Shown: positions 30,753 to 41,477, numbered from the stretch's first letter. The stretch is DNA of 64,000 nt from Undaria pinnatifida (GCA_012845835.1 JABAKD010000006.1:868001-932000); one strand, 5' to 3'. Notes: a model not told the origin generated them from the letters alone. Program-made: numbers and translations.

Positions 30753-31416
30753 TGTTGGTTTGTGCTTGAATCAAAGCCTGAATTGTATAATTTTTTTCGT
30801 TGGTGATAATGCAACCTATCTTCGGAGATGCGGCGGAATTTATGGTTCCCCGAACGGGTATAATGAATGCGATATGTGGTCTCTAGTTTCTGTGGTGAGG
30901 GTCACCGCGTGACGGAGAGGCAACGCCCCTCAGTCGCACTGTGTAAATCTACACTTTTATCTCCGCTCTTCGCCTGATGGCGTCCCGATACAGTGGTGTA
31001 CCCATTTTTAGACCATTCGATTTCAGACCGCAGTAGAGATGAGACCGGAAAAATCGGCTTGTCGCGAAAACAACACAGATAAGACTTATCCCCTAACCCA
31101 GTCTAAAGTCGGAAGAATAACGCCGCCTGTGCACGTTACACAAGACCTCTAGCTTGGCCCAATACAGCCCAGAAGCGATTGCGTGCATGACGCTTTCCTC
31201 CGATTGAAGACCGTTTTCGGTCTTAGATCGGATTTCGGTCTTAGATCGGATTAAAGCCATAACAACAGTAATAAAGAGGGATAAGACCAAAGTAGAGATA
31301 AGACCAGCTTTGTGGGCTTGTCACGGGGTGGTCTTAAAATGGGTACACACCCACTGCATCGTGACTCCTGTCTCCGTGAGCCAGCCTGCACCCTGCACCC
31401 TGCACCTGTTTTACCG
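30753..31416 (+). repeat. 3' LTR of the copia element, interrupted
   Basis: It starts TGTTGGTTTGTGCTTG, a copia-like LTR start, just after a purine-rich AAGCGGGGA stretch, and ends near CTGCACCTGTTTTACCGA. The LTR is split by the inverted-repeat element at 30,991-31,356. Confidence 0.65.
30991..31356. mobile_element. CAGTGG inverted-repeat element inside the 3' LTR
   Basis: The left end CAGTGGTGTACCCATTTT then TAGACCA faces a right end that reads, inverted, CAGTGGGTGTGTACCCATTT then TAAGACCA. Comparing the uninterrupted LTR (GGATATCGTGACTCC) with the interrupted one brackets the insertion between GATA and ATCGTGAC. The target duplication is too short or altered to call. Internal GGTCTTAGATCGGATT words are duplicated. 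It is about 366 bases and has no coding frame; a MITE of unassigned superfamily. Confidence 0.7.
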
Positions 31417-31600
31417 ATTGCAGCAGTGTTGTTGGGGTCGCACGAACGAACGTCTTCGAGGTAATGTTTTGGGTGATGTTGATGTTGATTGTTGATGTTG
31501 ATATTCAGCTAGCTCCTCATGCCAGGAGCTCAGAACGTTCTTAAGAATCTTTCCCACCCGTAGCGTGGGATGACTCGGTCGTGCGTGTTTTTTAGGGCTC

Positions 31601-31893
31601 ACCTAACAAGTTGGCCGCCCGGATCTTTGGGGCGGTAGGCTGTTCGCGTTTGCGAGCAGAAAGCACTTCCTGGTCGGATAGAGGTACGGGCGTAGACCCA
31701 ACGCACCCCTAACCCTAACCCTAACCCTGACCCCAACCCGGACCCAAAACGGGCCAGAAATGGGCGAGGAACGCGGCTGCGCCGCTTTTGGAAATGCATT
31801 CATTATTCCGATCTGCGGACCACCGCACAGCCCTCGGCCAATGAGAGAGCGCAACAACGACCCTCCAAGATCCGGGCGGCCACATTGTTAGGT
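31601..31893. mobile_element. ACCTAACAA inverted-repeat element with telomere-like core
   Basis: The left end ACCTAACAAGTTGGCCGCCC is inverted at the right end (GGGCGGCCACATTGTTAGGT). The match continues inward through CGGATCTT, giving terminal repeats of about 30 bases. At about 31,707-31,740 the interior has four CCCTAA-type units. The element is about 293 bases and non-coding, with no clear target duplication. Confidence 0.65.
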
Positions 31894-33468
31894 CTGCTGG
31901 TTTTTCTTCAACAGATGTACCAAGGTGGATGTACTACTATATATATTTTTTGAAGATGTACGACCCCCCTTAAGTTTTGCCATTTTTTGTTCTCGGGTGT
32001 GTTTTTCGTGATTGGGTCGTGTGTGTGGTCAGGATTTAATGCGAGGTTTTCATTTGCATCCGACAAGAAAATCTGGGTTGCTTTTTGTTTTGTTTTTGCT
32101 TTTTTCTTGTCGTGATTGAGTAAAATTTGTTGTTCTATATACTTCGAAGTATGATGTGTTCATTGCCAACACTGCCCACCGGGATCCGTTTTTTATTAGT
32201 GGGAAAAAAACAGAAAAAATAAATGAGGATTGGGGAGGGGGGAGCCAGTTTTGTTTTACTTTTGTATCTGTGAAAAAAACGTTACCGGTCCACATGCTGC
32301 AGAGGCTCAAACGGACACAGTCATCACACAGGGGTACTCGATTGAGAGGTCGAGACTCCCCTTTTTTGGTAAATCATTTCGTCCTGTTTACAACGTATTT
32401 CCGTAATAGTGCAGTATGTAGCGGGGAAAACTGGGCGGTCATGACAGAAGTATGCCTAGTGGATGTTGTTTTTGGCAAATACAACGGACCCTAAAACTGT
32501 CAAACTCACAGCTGACGTCATTAGAATACTTTTTATTCAAATAAAATGTTTTTAGTGACTTAGTTTTTATTTTGTTCGTCGTTGATTAGACCAGACCAGT
32601 TTCGTGATTGATTCGTTTGACTTATGATTTCATGTTTGTTTGTTTTGGCTTGCACGGCGCTTGCTTATATCGCACAGTGTGTTGGCTGCCAGCACTAATC
32701 TATTCGGGGTTAGGATAACATGAATTCACCGAACTACTGTAGCAGGCGAGAGCAGTACCTGCTTTCGTCATTGTTCCCCCTCCTCTCCGCCTCCAAGCTC
32801 TCTCTGCACTGCTTCCCAGCGCCCCACCTTCAGCTAACTTAATTCACCTTGGGCCAACGCCCCCCCCCCCTCCCCCCCCCCCCCCCCCGCACCGTCCCAT
32901 CCTCAATGTCGAGGACTCTTCAATTTCGAGCACTCCTTTCTCTCCTATTCATATCCGCAATACTATAGCTAACTCACAGCCCTTGTAACAATTGTCTAGC
33001 GTTGTCCAACCCCCCCCCCCCCCCCCCCCCGGCCCCCAGCCCTCGGCGCATCTCTCGGATTCGAAAACTCCTTTGTCTCTGATTCTTCCCCACCCGCCGT
33101 CGCTGGAATCATCGACCGCGCTGCTCCCTACCGTTGGGCCTGCTGTGAAGTCAAGCCCCCCCCCCCCCTCCCTCCCTCCCTCCCTCTTCCTGGAACTCCT
33201 TTCCGCCGCCCCACCTTGTGCTCGCCTATACGTTGTCTAGTTCACCAGTGTTGCCCAACGTCCTTCCCCCCCCCCTCCCCTCCCCTGTACACACGCGTCC
33301 AGCCTGACCTTGTCCAAATGTCTAATTTCCATCCAACGCCCCCCCCCCCCCCACCCCCACCCCCACCCCACCCCCGTGGCGAAATTCTTAGTTTCGAGCA
33401 CTCCTTCCTCTCAGACGCTCACCCGCCCGGGCCGGCGTCGTCGGCCGCACCCCCTTCCGTCGTTCCTG
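31894..33468. other. Spacer with homopolymer C runs and a partial family copy
   Basis: A partial inverted CAGCTGTGAG copy lies at 32,492-32,545 (AACTCACAGCTGACGTCATT). Long C runs occur near 32,860-32,890, 33,009-33,030, 33,156-33,185 and 33,342-33,358, with Pro-rich frames as by-products. No gene could be supported. Confidence 0.45.
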
Positions 33469-33469
33469 C

Positions 33470-34455
33470 CGTCGTGTCGCGGTTCGACGACAACGCTGCC
33501 GCACCACTGCCTCTACCTAGCGGGTGCCTCGACAGGGATGCTGGGGGTGGCGGGGGGGGGGTGAGCGTGCCGAGACCTAGTAGTTTTTTGGACGCCGTTC
33601 CGTGATAGCGGGGGGAGAGGGGGGGGGCGCGGTTGTAGCTGAGAGCGTGCCTCCAGTTTTTGTAGGGCGTGATAGTTAAGCCCGAGCGTTTTTTTTTTGT
33701 TTTTTGTTCGGCTTTTTTTTTGTTTCTTTTGCTCTCTTCGAATATACATACAGTAGTGGCAGTGGCTTCGAACGAAGCAATGATGTGGGGGGAGGGGGGA
33801 GAGGGTGTTTTGGTTGGTTGGGTGGTTGTATGTGTGTTTTTTTTTGTTCTAGATTTTTGGTTGCGAGAGCTTGTAGACAGCACCTACCGCAGCACTGCTA
33901 CCTAGCGCGCAGGTGGTGGCGGGGATGGATGCCCCGGATATAATGCGAGGGGACGTAGCGACACCTTGTAGTTTTTTATACCACCGCTCCGTGGCAATAA
34001 GGAAACCAACTTCTGAGCGTAAAAACAGACCAAGACGAGGGTGTCGGGGTTACTTTTGAGACCTTTTTTTTTACGATGGCTTGGGGTCACTCGTGGTACC
34101 CGTGGTCACCATCTTTTTACGTCGTGATCGGCCTGTTTTTGGTGTTGTTTTTGTGCTGTTATTTCCCCAAAAACGTTGTTGCAAGGGGGTTGCGGGGTGT
34201 GTCTTGACTAGTGGTGGTGGTGGTGTTGTTTTTCGGGCTATGATACGTGTTGGGCGTTTTAGCTGCTGTTTGGTGTTGTTTTGTTTAGCTTTCCCTTTTT
34301 TTTGCGAGGCTCGACGACGACACTATTGCACCGCTGCTATGGTACCTCCTAGCGTTGGTGAGAATACTGGGGATGCTTTTATGGCTGGAGAGGGGGAAGG
34401 GGAGCGGGAGGGGGGGGTGTAGCAAGACCTGGGAGTTTTTGTACGTTGTGCCGTG
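33470..34455 (+). repeat. Degenerate three-unit array, about 400-435 bases per unit
   Basis: Similar blocks start near 33,480, 33,868 and 34,312: TTCGACGACAACGCTGCCGC, GACAGCACCTACCGCAGCAC and CTCGACGACGACACTATTGC. Each is followed by CTACCTAGCG/CTCCTAGCG, a G-rich stretch and CTAGTAGTTTTTTGG-like sequence. Only the first unit keeps a longer open frame, so this looks like decayed repeat DNA, possibly once coding. Confidence 0.45.
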
Positions 34456-34747
34456 ACAGGGAAAGACGTGCTTTCTTCTTCTGCCGGAACCAGCTTTGAC
34501 CAAGTTTACTATGGGGGGGGGGGGATCTCTTTTTCCATCGGCTAAGGGTTCACTCGCGCGAGTGCACTCCCCTATTCCTTCTCGGCATTAAACCCTTTTT
34601 GAGCTCTATAACCCCTTGCTATACTAATTCCAAGCAACTTGCATCCACAACGGCTTTCCAATTGTAAAGGCGTCAAGCTACCCCGTGCGGTTCTTTGCCC
34701 GCTATACGAAGCCCCCATGGAATGGTTATCTAGACCGCGCTAAACTA

Positions 34748-35313
34748 CCGTAATCATGCGAAGGTTGGCACCCATCGGAAGGTTGGCACCCATCGGAGAG
34801 ATAGCACCGGGGTGCGATGAAAAACACAACGTAGAAATATTTAATCGTGTTTTCGCACCCCCATCGGAGAGATCGCACCCGGGTGCGATCTCTCCGACAT
34901 GAATAGAAATTGAGGGCCACCGCAGCGGGTCTGTGGTAGGTAATATTCTCATTATTTCATACTCCGATGATATATCACCAGTGCGCCCTCCTCTCAAACG
35001 TACTGTGCCAACGCAGCTTCGGTCAAGTCGTTTTAGGTAGCTTTGAGTCGTTTAATTTGTATCCGGGGTGCATGTACGCAGCACCGTTACCCCAGTACGG
35101 CGCGGTGTATTTCGATTCAGCAGCGCACCCATCGGAGAGATCGCACCGGGGGTGCGCCAAAATTGAAGAGCGGCATGATTTAATTGTATTTCCGCACCCC
35201 CATCGGAAGGTTGGCACCCATCGGGGAGATAGCACCGGGGTGCGATAAAAAACACAACGTAGAAACATTTAAATATCGATCGCACCCCGGTGCCAACGTT
35301 CGCATGATTACGG
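34748..35313. mobile_element. TA-flanked inverted-repeat element with internal repeats
   Basis: The left end CCGTAATCATGCGAA then GGTTGGCACC is repeated inverted at the right end with one difference over 25 bases. The element is flanked by TA on both sides, as in Tc1/mariner-type insertions. The interior is built from at least six copies of CACCCATCGGAGAGAT or CACCCATCGGAAGGTT, several adjoining palindromes such as CGCACCCGGGTGCG, and two copies of AACACAACGTAGAAA. It has no transposase frame. It is a 566-base non-autonomous element of unusual internal layout. Confidence 0.75.
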
Positions 35314-36146
35314 TAATCGCCTAACCATGTTTTTTCCTAAAGGTACAGAGACACTCGAGCTATGGTAGCGTGGCTCAAACACAGCGATAAGCAAGGGGGG
35401 TATCCCACCTGCTGTAGTTTTAGTCCTTAACGGCGTGATAAGCAGCCCCCGAGGGTTGATGTTCTTCGAAAAAACATTGGTGCAGTGAGGGTGGGGTTTG
35501 TATGTGTGTGCGTTTTTTTTTTGTTCCTCTCGGAAATGTGCGGGGGTGGGTGTTTTTTCCACCCCGCTTGTCAGCGAAAGACGTGGTTTTCCTCTGACGG
35601 CACCACCAGCCTCTTTTTTTTTGTTTTGTTTTGTGTGACGTGTTTTTGTTTTTTTTCGGGTTTATTGTTTCTTGCTGGCTTTCTGTGTATGTGTGCATGT
35701 TTTCAGTTTGTTTTCGCGCCGCGTACCAGGTACGAACGTCTTTTTTTTTTTTTTGTTCTTCGAAAAATTTAAGGCACCGGGGGGGATGTGTATTTTGCCA
35801 GGCTATTTGTTGTTTTGTGCGTTTTTTTTGTCGTTTTTTTTTTGGGCGTGCCAACAGCGAAATCTTCTGCCTTCGGCGATTAGTGAAGTGGGCTGTGGGT
35901 GTATTTTGTTTGTATTTTTATGAAAAAAGTATGACATCAACTGAGGGAATATTTTAGTGAAAAACCAACATCTCCAGATGAGCCTCGATAAAGTCGAAAA
36001 CCTTAAGAAGGGTTCGTGGAGTGTGGTTTCTGATTTTTTTTTGCCAAGTTTTGTTTTCGTGCGACGAGCCGGGTCTTGGTCGAAAAGAAACATGAAAGCG
36101 TGGTTATGGGTTGTACTATTGCCGGAGAATGTGTCCACAAGTCTTA
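35314..36146. other. T-rich spacer, no gene seen
   Basis: Long T runs near 35,510, 35,615, 35,740 and 35,830 create hydrophobic open frames on the plus strand and Lys-rich ones on the minus strand; neither looks genuine. Confidence 0.45.
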
Positions 36147-36352
36147 CTACGATAGCCCCCCAACTTTTCTTTGACGAAATCGCCGGTTTTGAAACCAGCT
36201 CCCGGCGACGTCTTTGTTCGATAGTCCATTGCAAACAAGAAAATATGTGGAGACCTTCACTTAATAGCAACCTTTCTCGTGTCGAGCAGCCGCATGATTC
36301 TTTTGAAACATTCATTGAAGAAAATCGCTGGTTTTGGGAGGGGCTATCGTAG
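36147..36352. mobile_element. CTACGATAGCCCC inverted-repeat element, copy 1
   Basis: CTACGATAGCCCCCCAAC at the left is inverted at the right (GGGAGGGGCTATCGTAG). A second copy at 43,292-43,512 has a worn left end and the same right end. Interior words GTTTCGAAACCAGC and GATAGTCC.TTGCAAACAA are shared, and some similarity continues past the right end. It is probably a MITE. Confidence 0.6.
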
Positions 36353-36426
36353 AATCAGTTCCACACCCCACCCAAACTGCTGGGGCAAACAAAACCGGGG
36401 TCCGCTCGAAATGGAAGCGCTCCTAA

Positions 36427-36699
36427 GACGCGGGCTGCCATAGACGGAGCTCCACTTTTTTTCTGCGGTTCCTCAATTTGGGAGCTTCAGACATGATCCT
36501 CCCAAGAACTGATTTGGAGAAAAATAAAACTGCTATGATACCGAATGAAAAATGCCATGGCTTAGTTAGGTACACAACGAGAATCATGCTAAACAAAAAC
36601 GGCCTATTATTTTTTTTCCGGCGATTTTGAGTTTTTTTCCCGTTATTCAGAAAACATTTTCGCCAAAAAAAGGTATACCTCTATGGTAGAGCACGTGGC
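36427..36699. mobile_element. GACGCGTG inverted-repeat element, copy 2
   Basis: It matches the interior of copy 1 (TCTGCGGTTCCTC, GGAGCTTCAGAC, AAAACTGCTATGATACCG, ACGAGAATCATG). The ends are worn, and no target duplication is visible. Confidence 0.6.
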
Positions 36700-36874
36700 T
36701 TAAATAGCACCCAAAAAGTGGAACACGAAAAAAGCACGGGGTTTCGCCCGATACACCGGCTCTTGAATCGGAATCGCGCAGCAAAAAAGTCGAGAGCGAA
36801 AAAAACGAGGCCAGCCCAACCCGCGATCTCCTATTTGAGTATACGATACTACTTTTTATAAAATTGTTTCAAAA

Positions 36875-37285
36875 ACACGTCGGCTGTGAGTTCGATCAGT
36901 TCAATTTAAGGGTCGATACTCACACTTTGGCAGACTGCGTGATACTCTGGCCGCGCGTTTTTACCGATGTATTAATACTCTTTGAAGATCTAGAGATATA
37001 TAATATGAGACTCCGTGCCACGACAGAGGTGCACCACATTTTTTCTAAGGTTCCCCAATTTCGGGAGCTCAAGACCTCCCCAAAACTGATTCGGAGGAGA
37101 ATAAAACTGCTACGTACTACCGGATGAAGCATCCCATGGCCTAGGTATACAACGAGAATCAATTTCTAAAAATGCTCTATTATTTAAGTATTTTCCGACG
37201 ATAGTATTAGTAGGTTAAGGAGCCCCGCCCTTCGGAAAACGTTGTCGCCAAAAAAAGGTATATCTCTATCATCGCACCACGCGTC
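36875..37285. mobile_element. CAGCTGTGAG family copy and GACGCGTG element, copy 3
   Basis: 36,875-36,970 is a hairpin-family copy (CGGCTGTGAGTTCGATC ... GGTCGATACTCACA, arms pairing over about 12 bases). 37,009-37,285 is the third GACGCGTG element, flanked by AATATGA and AATATAA, again a 7-base target duplication with one change. That agrees with copy 1 in the copia element. Confidence 0.65.
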
Positions 37286-38640
37286 AATATAACTCCCCTG
37301 GATGCTGCCTGTGTGAACAGGATCATTTTACCGACGGCGATTTTGGTTCAACGTCATTCGGCGCACCGATACCAAATAGCGGCTACCCGTATGGAGTGTA
37401 GCACAGCACTCGAACCAGGACTGGCCGCGCCTTGGCTCCCGAACCGCCTCCTAGCTGTAGAAAACCAAAACGGGGGGCTGCTCGAAACGGCTTCTTAATC
37501 GAACTCGAAATGTTGAAAAAAATAAAACGGGGTTCGCTCTACACAACTCCTGATTTGCGCCAAAGCTGTTGACCACCAATAACACGGTGCGTTGAAAAAC
37601 AAAAAAACGGGCTTCGATTAACATTCCTGGGCTCTTTCGTCCCTATAGCGCGTACTATTTCGGAGCTTATTTATCTATTTCGGAGCTGGAAACCCCACGA
37701 GAGGCGATATCTCTTGCTCTCGCCCCCCCGTCCACTCCCCCCTCCTTTTATCCAGTCATCCCCTCCCCCCCTCCCCCCCCCGTCCCTCACGGGCGTTCGC
37801 GCGTGGTGCAAGCAAGGCCTGCCTGGTCGATGAAAACCCGACGTGCTCCGTCCCGGTTTTGTAGGGATGTGAGAGTTTTATAGCTATGGTCATACGACTA
37901 CGGCCATACATGAAATGACGATTACAGTGGGTAGGGATGCGAGAGTCTCTGACCTTTCAAACTGCGGTCATGCATGACGATGATTGCCCCCCCCCCCGCG
38001 CAACCCCCCCCCCCCCCCCCCCCCCAATATCCTTTGTAACCCTTGCTAATCCCGTCGTCGCTTCGTCGACGGCTTCGGCAATCGTTTCAAGCAAAGGGCC
38101 GCCATCACCAGCGTGCACGGGAGTCCCTGTAGACATTGAAAGCATTAGGGGCAACGGGGGAGGGAGCAGCACAGGGGTGGGGTTGGGTGGTGAGGCGGGG
38201 TGGGCTAATGTTATATGCGGTTTTGCCCTGGGAAGCCTGTAGAGGCTCGGGATCTAAGCTCTAGGAGTACGCTGAACAGGGGTGGCCTATTGCTTGGAAG
38301 GCGTGTGGGTATCGGAAAAACAGGGGACGATTCCAGAGACGAGACCCCTCCTGCGCCAGGGGATACGTGTGTATCCAAATATATTGATTACGTATGCGTA
38401 ACTCGATGCGACTCGACGAAGGAAGAAAGGCCTGGAAGTCTTCTCGTGATAAAAACGAAGCCACGTACTGCAGTGGGGAGGGGTCAGAAAATTGCTTATC
38501 GTAGTGACCCTGGGTTTGAGTTCGGTCTAGGAAGGGAAAAAGATAAATACAAAGCGCGAACATAATGGATACGATGAACAAAAAAGCAAAAAAAAATGTC
38601 TTGAGTCATTTGTTGAGGAGCAAAGTGAGTGAGAAATTCT
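37286..38640. other. Spacer with one Pro/Gly-rich frame
   Basis: 37,825-37,910 is a copy of the GAAAACCCGACGTGCTCCG repeat. A C run lies at about 38,003-38,025. The frame at 37,937-38,242 (SKGPPSPACTGVPVDIESIR, then Gly-rich) has somewhat coding-like composition but no splice context or recognised family. Nothing else was seen. Confidence 0.35.
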
Positions 38641-38850
38641 TGGGCAATCCCTGTTGCTGTTCTCTCATTAACTCGCACAATCAAGTTCACAGGACAAGCT
38701 CCAGTCACTCTGGAGTGGGAAATACCCCAGGAACAAAAAAACACTAAAGCGGTATACGTATGCCTCGGAGTATATCATAGCTGACTGCAAGTCGTACATC
38801 CGCCAAAAAAGATGGTGAACGTGAAATCGGAAGTCAAGCGTAGGTACGTA
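38640..38850 (+). repeat. (GTT)n-ended dispersed family, copy 1
   Basis: From CTGTTGCTGTTCTCTCATTA through ACTCGCACAATCAAGTTCAC, CTCCAGTCACTCTGGAG (a 6-base stem) and AATACCCCAGG to GAAATCGGAAGTCAAGCG. Other copies: 40,985-41,260 (inverted), 44,857-45,150 (forward) and 49,020-49,300 (inverted). Three of the four end in a GTT/AAC microsatellite of differing length, like the simple-sequence tail of a SINE or LINE. Confidence 0.65.
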
Positions 38851-39119
38851 TATGCCCCATACTGCTATAAGCGTTTCAAGAATTGCAGCTAAAACCAACT
38901 ACACTGCATGCCACTTCCGTAGAGCGGCTTTGGAGTGGATGGATCATAGATCCACACCACACCTAGATCAACAATTACGACGGACGCTTCCGATATATCA
39001 ATATATCAAGAGTAGGGCTAGTCTTTTTTTTCCTGTGCACATGTACATACGTTGTCCAAAGACACATAATACATACCAGGTACCAGTTATATAATAGTAA
39101 CAGAACGTATGTCAACAAA
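38851..39119. other. No gene seen
   Basis: Unassigned sequence between a dispersed repeat and a degenerate array. Confidence 0.35.
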
Positions 39120-39900
39120 TTGGCTTCCGTGTATTTATCTGTACTAGTGGTGCTCCCGAAGTTTGCCAGTTGCCGGCCGGTACGGCGGAAAAAAAAAATT
39201 GGTGCTGTGTCATCCTCGGTATGTAAGTACTAAAAGGGAGCAGTACGGCAGTGCAGTACGTACGGTAGTAAAGGACAGAGGAGTGCAGCAGTGGGGACGG
39301 TGGTGCTCCCAAGCACCAATGGGAGGCCGGTACTTTAGAAACAAAAAAAAGGTTCATCTCCCACAGGACGAAAAAAGACTCCCACGTGCGCAACGGCCCA
39401 CCCACCCACCCACCACGTCCGACACAGTGCACCCTCCATCCACCTTCCGACCAAACCTTTACTACATAACGCAGTACAGCAGTGCAGCAGTACGTACAGC
39501 AGTACACCTGGTACGCGGGGAGCAGTTAGTTGATTGGTTCTTGAGGACCTTGTATGAAACAGGAAACAAACGGGGGGAGTTTCATTTTTTGACGATACCC
39601 GGCCATCTCGGGGAGCGAGCGAGCCGCCATCCACCACCCACCCACCACTCACCCACCACCCACCATCCAACCACGGACCTACCCAGTACTGCAGTACAGC
39701 AATGCAGCAGAGCAATACACCTGACAGGCGAGCAGCAGCCGATTCGTTGGTTGCAATGCTCTCGGGCTGGGCGGGATTTGCAATTGTTTACTATTCCCCG
39801 CCACGCCGGGGGCCAATCGAGCCGTCCCCGGGAGGGGGGGCGATTTCCACGCTCCCCCCTCGCCGAGGTGGGGCACCGACGGCCGTTCTTTCGCCGGCAC
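39120..39900 (+). repeat. Degenerate array of about 200-270-base units
   Basis: Repeated words include GTGGTGCTCCCGAAG / GTGGTGCTCCCAAGC (39,147 and 39,302), CCCACCCACCCACCAC-type runs (39,398 and 39,632) and CAGTACAGCAGTGCAGCAG-like runs (39,472 and 39,690). A long plus-strand frame through it is produced by the repeats. No protein family was recognised. Confidence 0.45.
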
Positions 39901-40404
39901 GTCGTAGTGCTGCTGTGCGGATGGGACGTGGCGGCACCGCGAGGCCGCCGGAGGCCGAGTGGAGCTTGGGAGTCGCAGCTTTATTGGGGAAGTGTTATAA
40001 CCAAGATTTTTTCAAAGGTCCCAAAAAAACGTCACTGCCACGATAGCGTATTGTATAATAAGGATGTAACACACGGTGAGCCGCACACAAACGCACCAGC
40101 CAGACACAAAAAGCGCTAAGGACCGCAATAAACTAGCTGCAATACCTATAACCAACCATGGGAGCACCCAAAACAAAAAAACGCGTATCCACGATTTCTT
40201 TTTCAAGGCGTCAGAAAGGGGGGGGTTACGAAAACCAAGCAAAATCAAATCTGGGAAAAATAACAGTGCTTGGTGGATTCGCACAGAAATCACCTCACTG
40301 TCCGATTTTTTTTTTTTTACGTTTCTTGGAGTGCGGTTCTATATTTTTGTTTTTCATGTGTCCCCCTGAGCCATCTAATACCGACTCGGCGTTGTATCGT
40401 TGAG

Positions 40405-40605
40405 CGGAAAGCGCGAGAGCGTGAGATAGCGAAAGTCGATAAAAATCGACGAGCACAAAAAGCTGAAGAGTAGGAATGCTGAATGAACCCTGTATGCGCG
40501 ATAAAAATGAAGAGCACGTAATTACCGGGAAAAGGGGTAGAAGGGAAGAAAAATACCGTTGACCACGGCTTTTGTTGTCCAGAAGGTCACGGAGGGTAAA
40601 CAAAA
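40405..40605 (+). repeat. GCGCGATAAAAA family, copy 3
   Basis: GGAAAGCGCGAGAGCGTGAG, AAAATCGACGAGCAC, TATGCGCGATAAAAATGAAG and GTTGACCACGGC match the copies at 17,385-17,610 and 22,815-23,010. The preceding 500 bases (39,901-40,404) hold no recognised gene. Confidence 0.6.
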
Positions 40606-40651
40606 CCTGTAGCGGGTTGGGTTGGTTTGACCTGGAGGGCCGACGTGATCT

Positions 40652-40837
40652 TTAATAAAAAGACAGAAGAAAAACCAGCCGATTCTCAGCCCTATTCCGC
40701 GCGGTGTAATCTCTCACCAGTGCTAAAGCTGCCTTAGGAGCCCACGCTAGGCCAAGCGCTGCGCAAAGCAGCCACGCGGAAAGCGATCCTCCCACCAGCG
40801 CCGCCAGCCTTACGTGCACCTCCGGTGCTTCATGCCG
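40652..40837 (-). CDS. Candidate terminal exon, membrane-like protein, unrecognised
   Basis: On the minus strand a pyrimidine-rich stretch (TTTCTCTCCCTCTTCC) precedes ACGTCAAG, a possible acceptor. It is followed by RHEAPEVHVRLAALVGGSLS, then AWLLCAALGLAWAPKAALAL and VRDYTARNRAENRLVF before a stop. The middle could be a single membrane-spanning helix. A related minus-strand peptide (KAREVRVRQATLVREL) is readable at about 41,275-41,335, as if the exon start had been duplicated about 480 bases upstream. No family is recognised, and the exon call rests on composition, the possible acceptor and the duplicate. Confidence 0.3.
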   Translation of the reverse strand, partial: RHEAPEVHVRLAALVGGSLSAWLLCAALGLAWAPKAALALVRDYTARNRAENRLVFLLSFY

Positions 40838-40984
40838 CTTGACGTTGTGTGTAAAACAGCACCGACGGAAGAGGGAGAGAAAGACCAAGGAGTTGGAGAT
40901 TAGGGCAGGGTTATGCCATTCATGCCGCTTGATGTATGTTCGAAGCAGGATGAAGGGGAGGGAAAGAGGGGCAAGTAGCTGGGG

Positions 40985-41226
40985 TGAGGGTAGCATATAC
41001 CGTACGCACGCTGACTTCCGATTTCATTTTTTACTTCTGCTTGGCGGATGTACGACTCGCTCCAGCTATGATGTATATGTGTACCATTTTTGGTTTGTTT
41101 TATTTTGTTCCCTTGGGTATTACTGCACTCCAGAGTGACACGAGCCCGTCCTGTGACCATGGACTTGATTATGCCAGTTAACGCAGGAACAACGACGGCA
41201 ACAACAACAACAAACAACAACAACGA

Positions 41227-41257
<31 letters not shown>

Positions 41258-41345
41258 CAGGTCGTATCTAGCAGTTCTCTCACCAGCGTGGCCTGCCGTA
41301 CGCGCACCTCACGCGCTTTACGGGCTGCTTTGTTTTTTCGCGTGG
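40985..41345 (-). repeat. (GTT)n-ended family copy 2 plus exon-like duplicate
   Basis: The inverted dispersed repeat runs to about 41,190 and ends in an AAC-rich microsatellite (41,195-41,258). Directly after it, CTCTCACCAGCGTGGCCTGC then CGTACGCGCACCTC resembles CCTCCCACCAGCGCCGCCAG then CTTACGTGCACCTC at 40,788-40,820. Confidence 0.5.
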
Positions 41346-41477
41346 AATGCGCCCCAAACAAAATCGATATCTGAGAGAAAGGGTCAACAAAAGCTACGAC
41401 GGTAAAAGCCCACCATTTTTTGTTTCGAGGGCGCTCGATAGAGGTAGCAAATGTTGGCTTTTTGTTTTTCTGGCTGA

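Larger units (their letters stand above)
24347..31416 (+). mobile_element. Ty1/copia LTR retrotransposon, broken, with nested insertions
   Basis: This is a fossil of the Ty1/copia family. Recognisable parts in order are a 5' LTR (24,347-24,636), a gag-like start (about 24,689-24,950), integrase-type sequence (about 25,600-26,190 with a linker from about 26,470), reverse transcriptase (about 27,400-28,300; LCHFDVEQAFVQSDLKENVY), RNase H (about 28,360-28,560; FADADYASVTADRRPVSGG) and a 3' LTR (30,753-31,416). The integrase-before-RT order is typical of copia. It has well over five breaks and cannot be active. The two LTRs differ at many positions by eye, so it is old. Later DNA elements sit in the integrase region (26,197-26,456), between RNase H and the 3' LTR (29,237-30,217) and in the 3' LTR (30,991-31,356). 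Confidence 0.8.

Noticed and set aside
35485-35957. Phe/Leu-rich frames suggesting membrane proteins
   Set aside because: They are caused by long T runs; the same DNA gives Lys-rich frames on the other strand.
39163-40119. 318-codon plus-strand frame
   Set aside because: It runs through a degenerate CCCACC/CAGCAG repeat array; composition follows the repeats and no family is recognisable.
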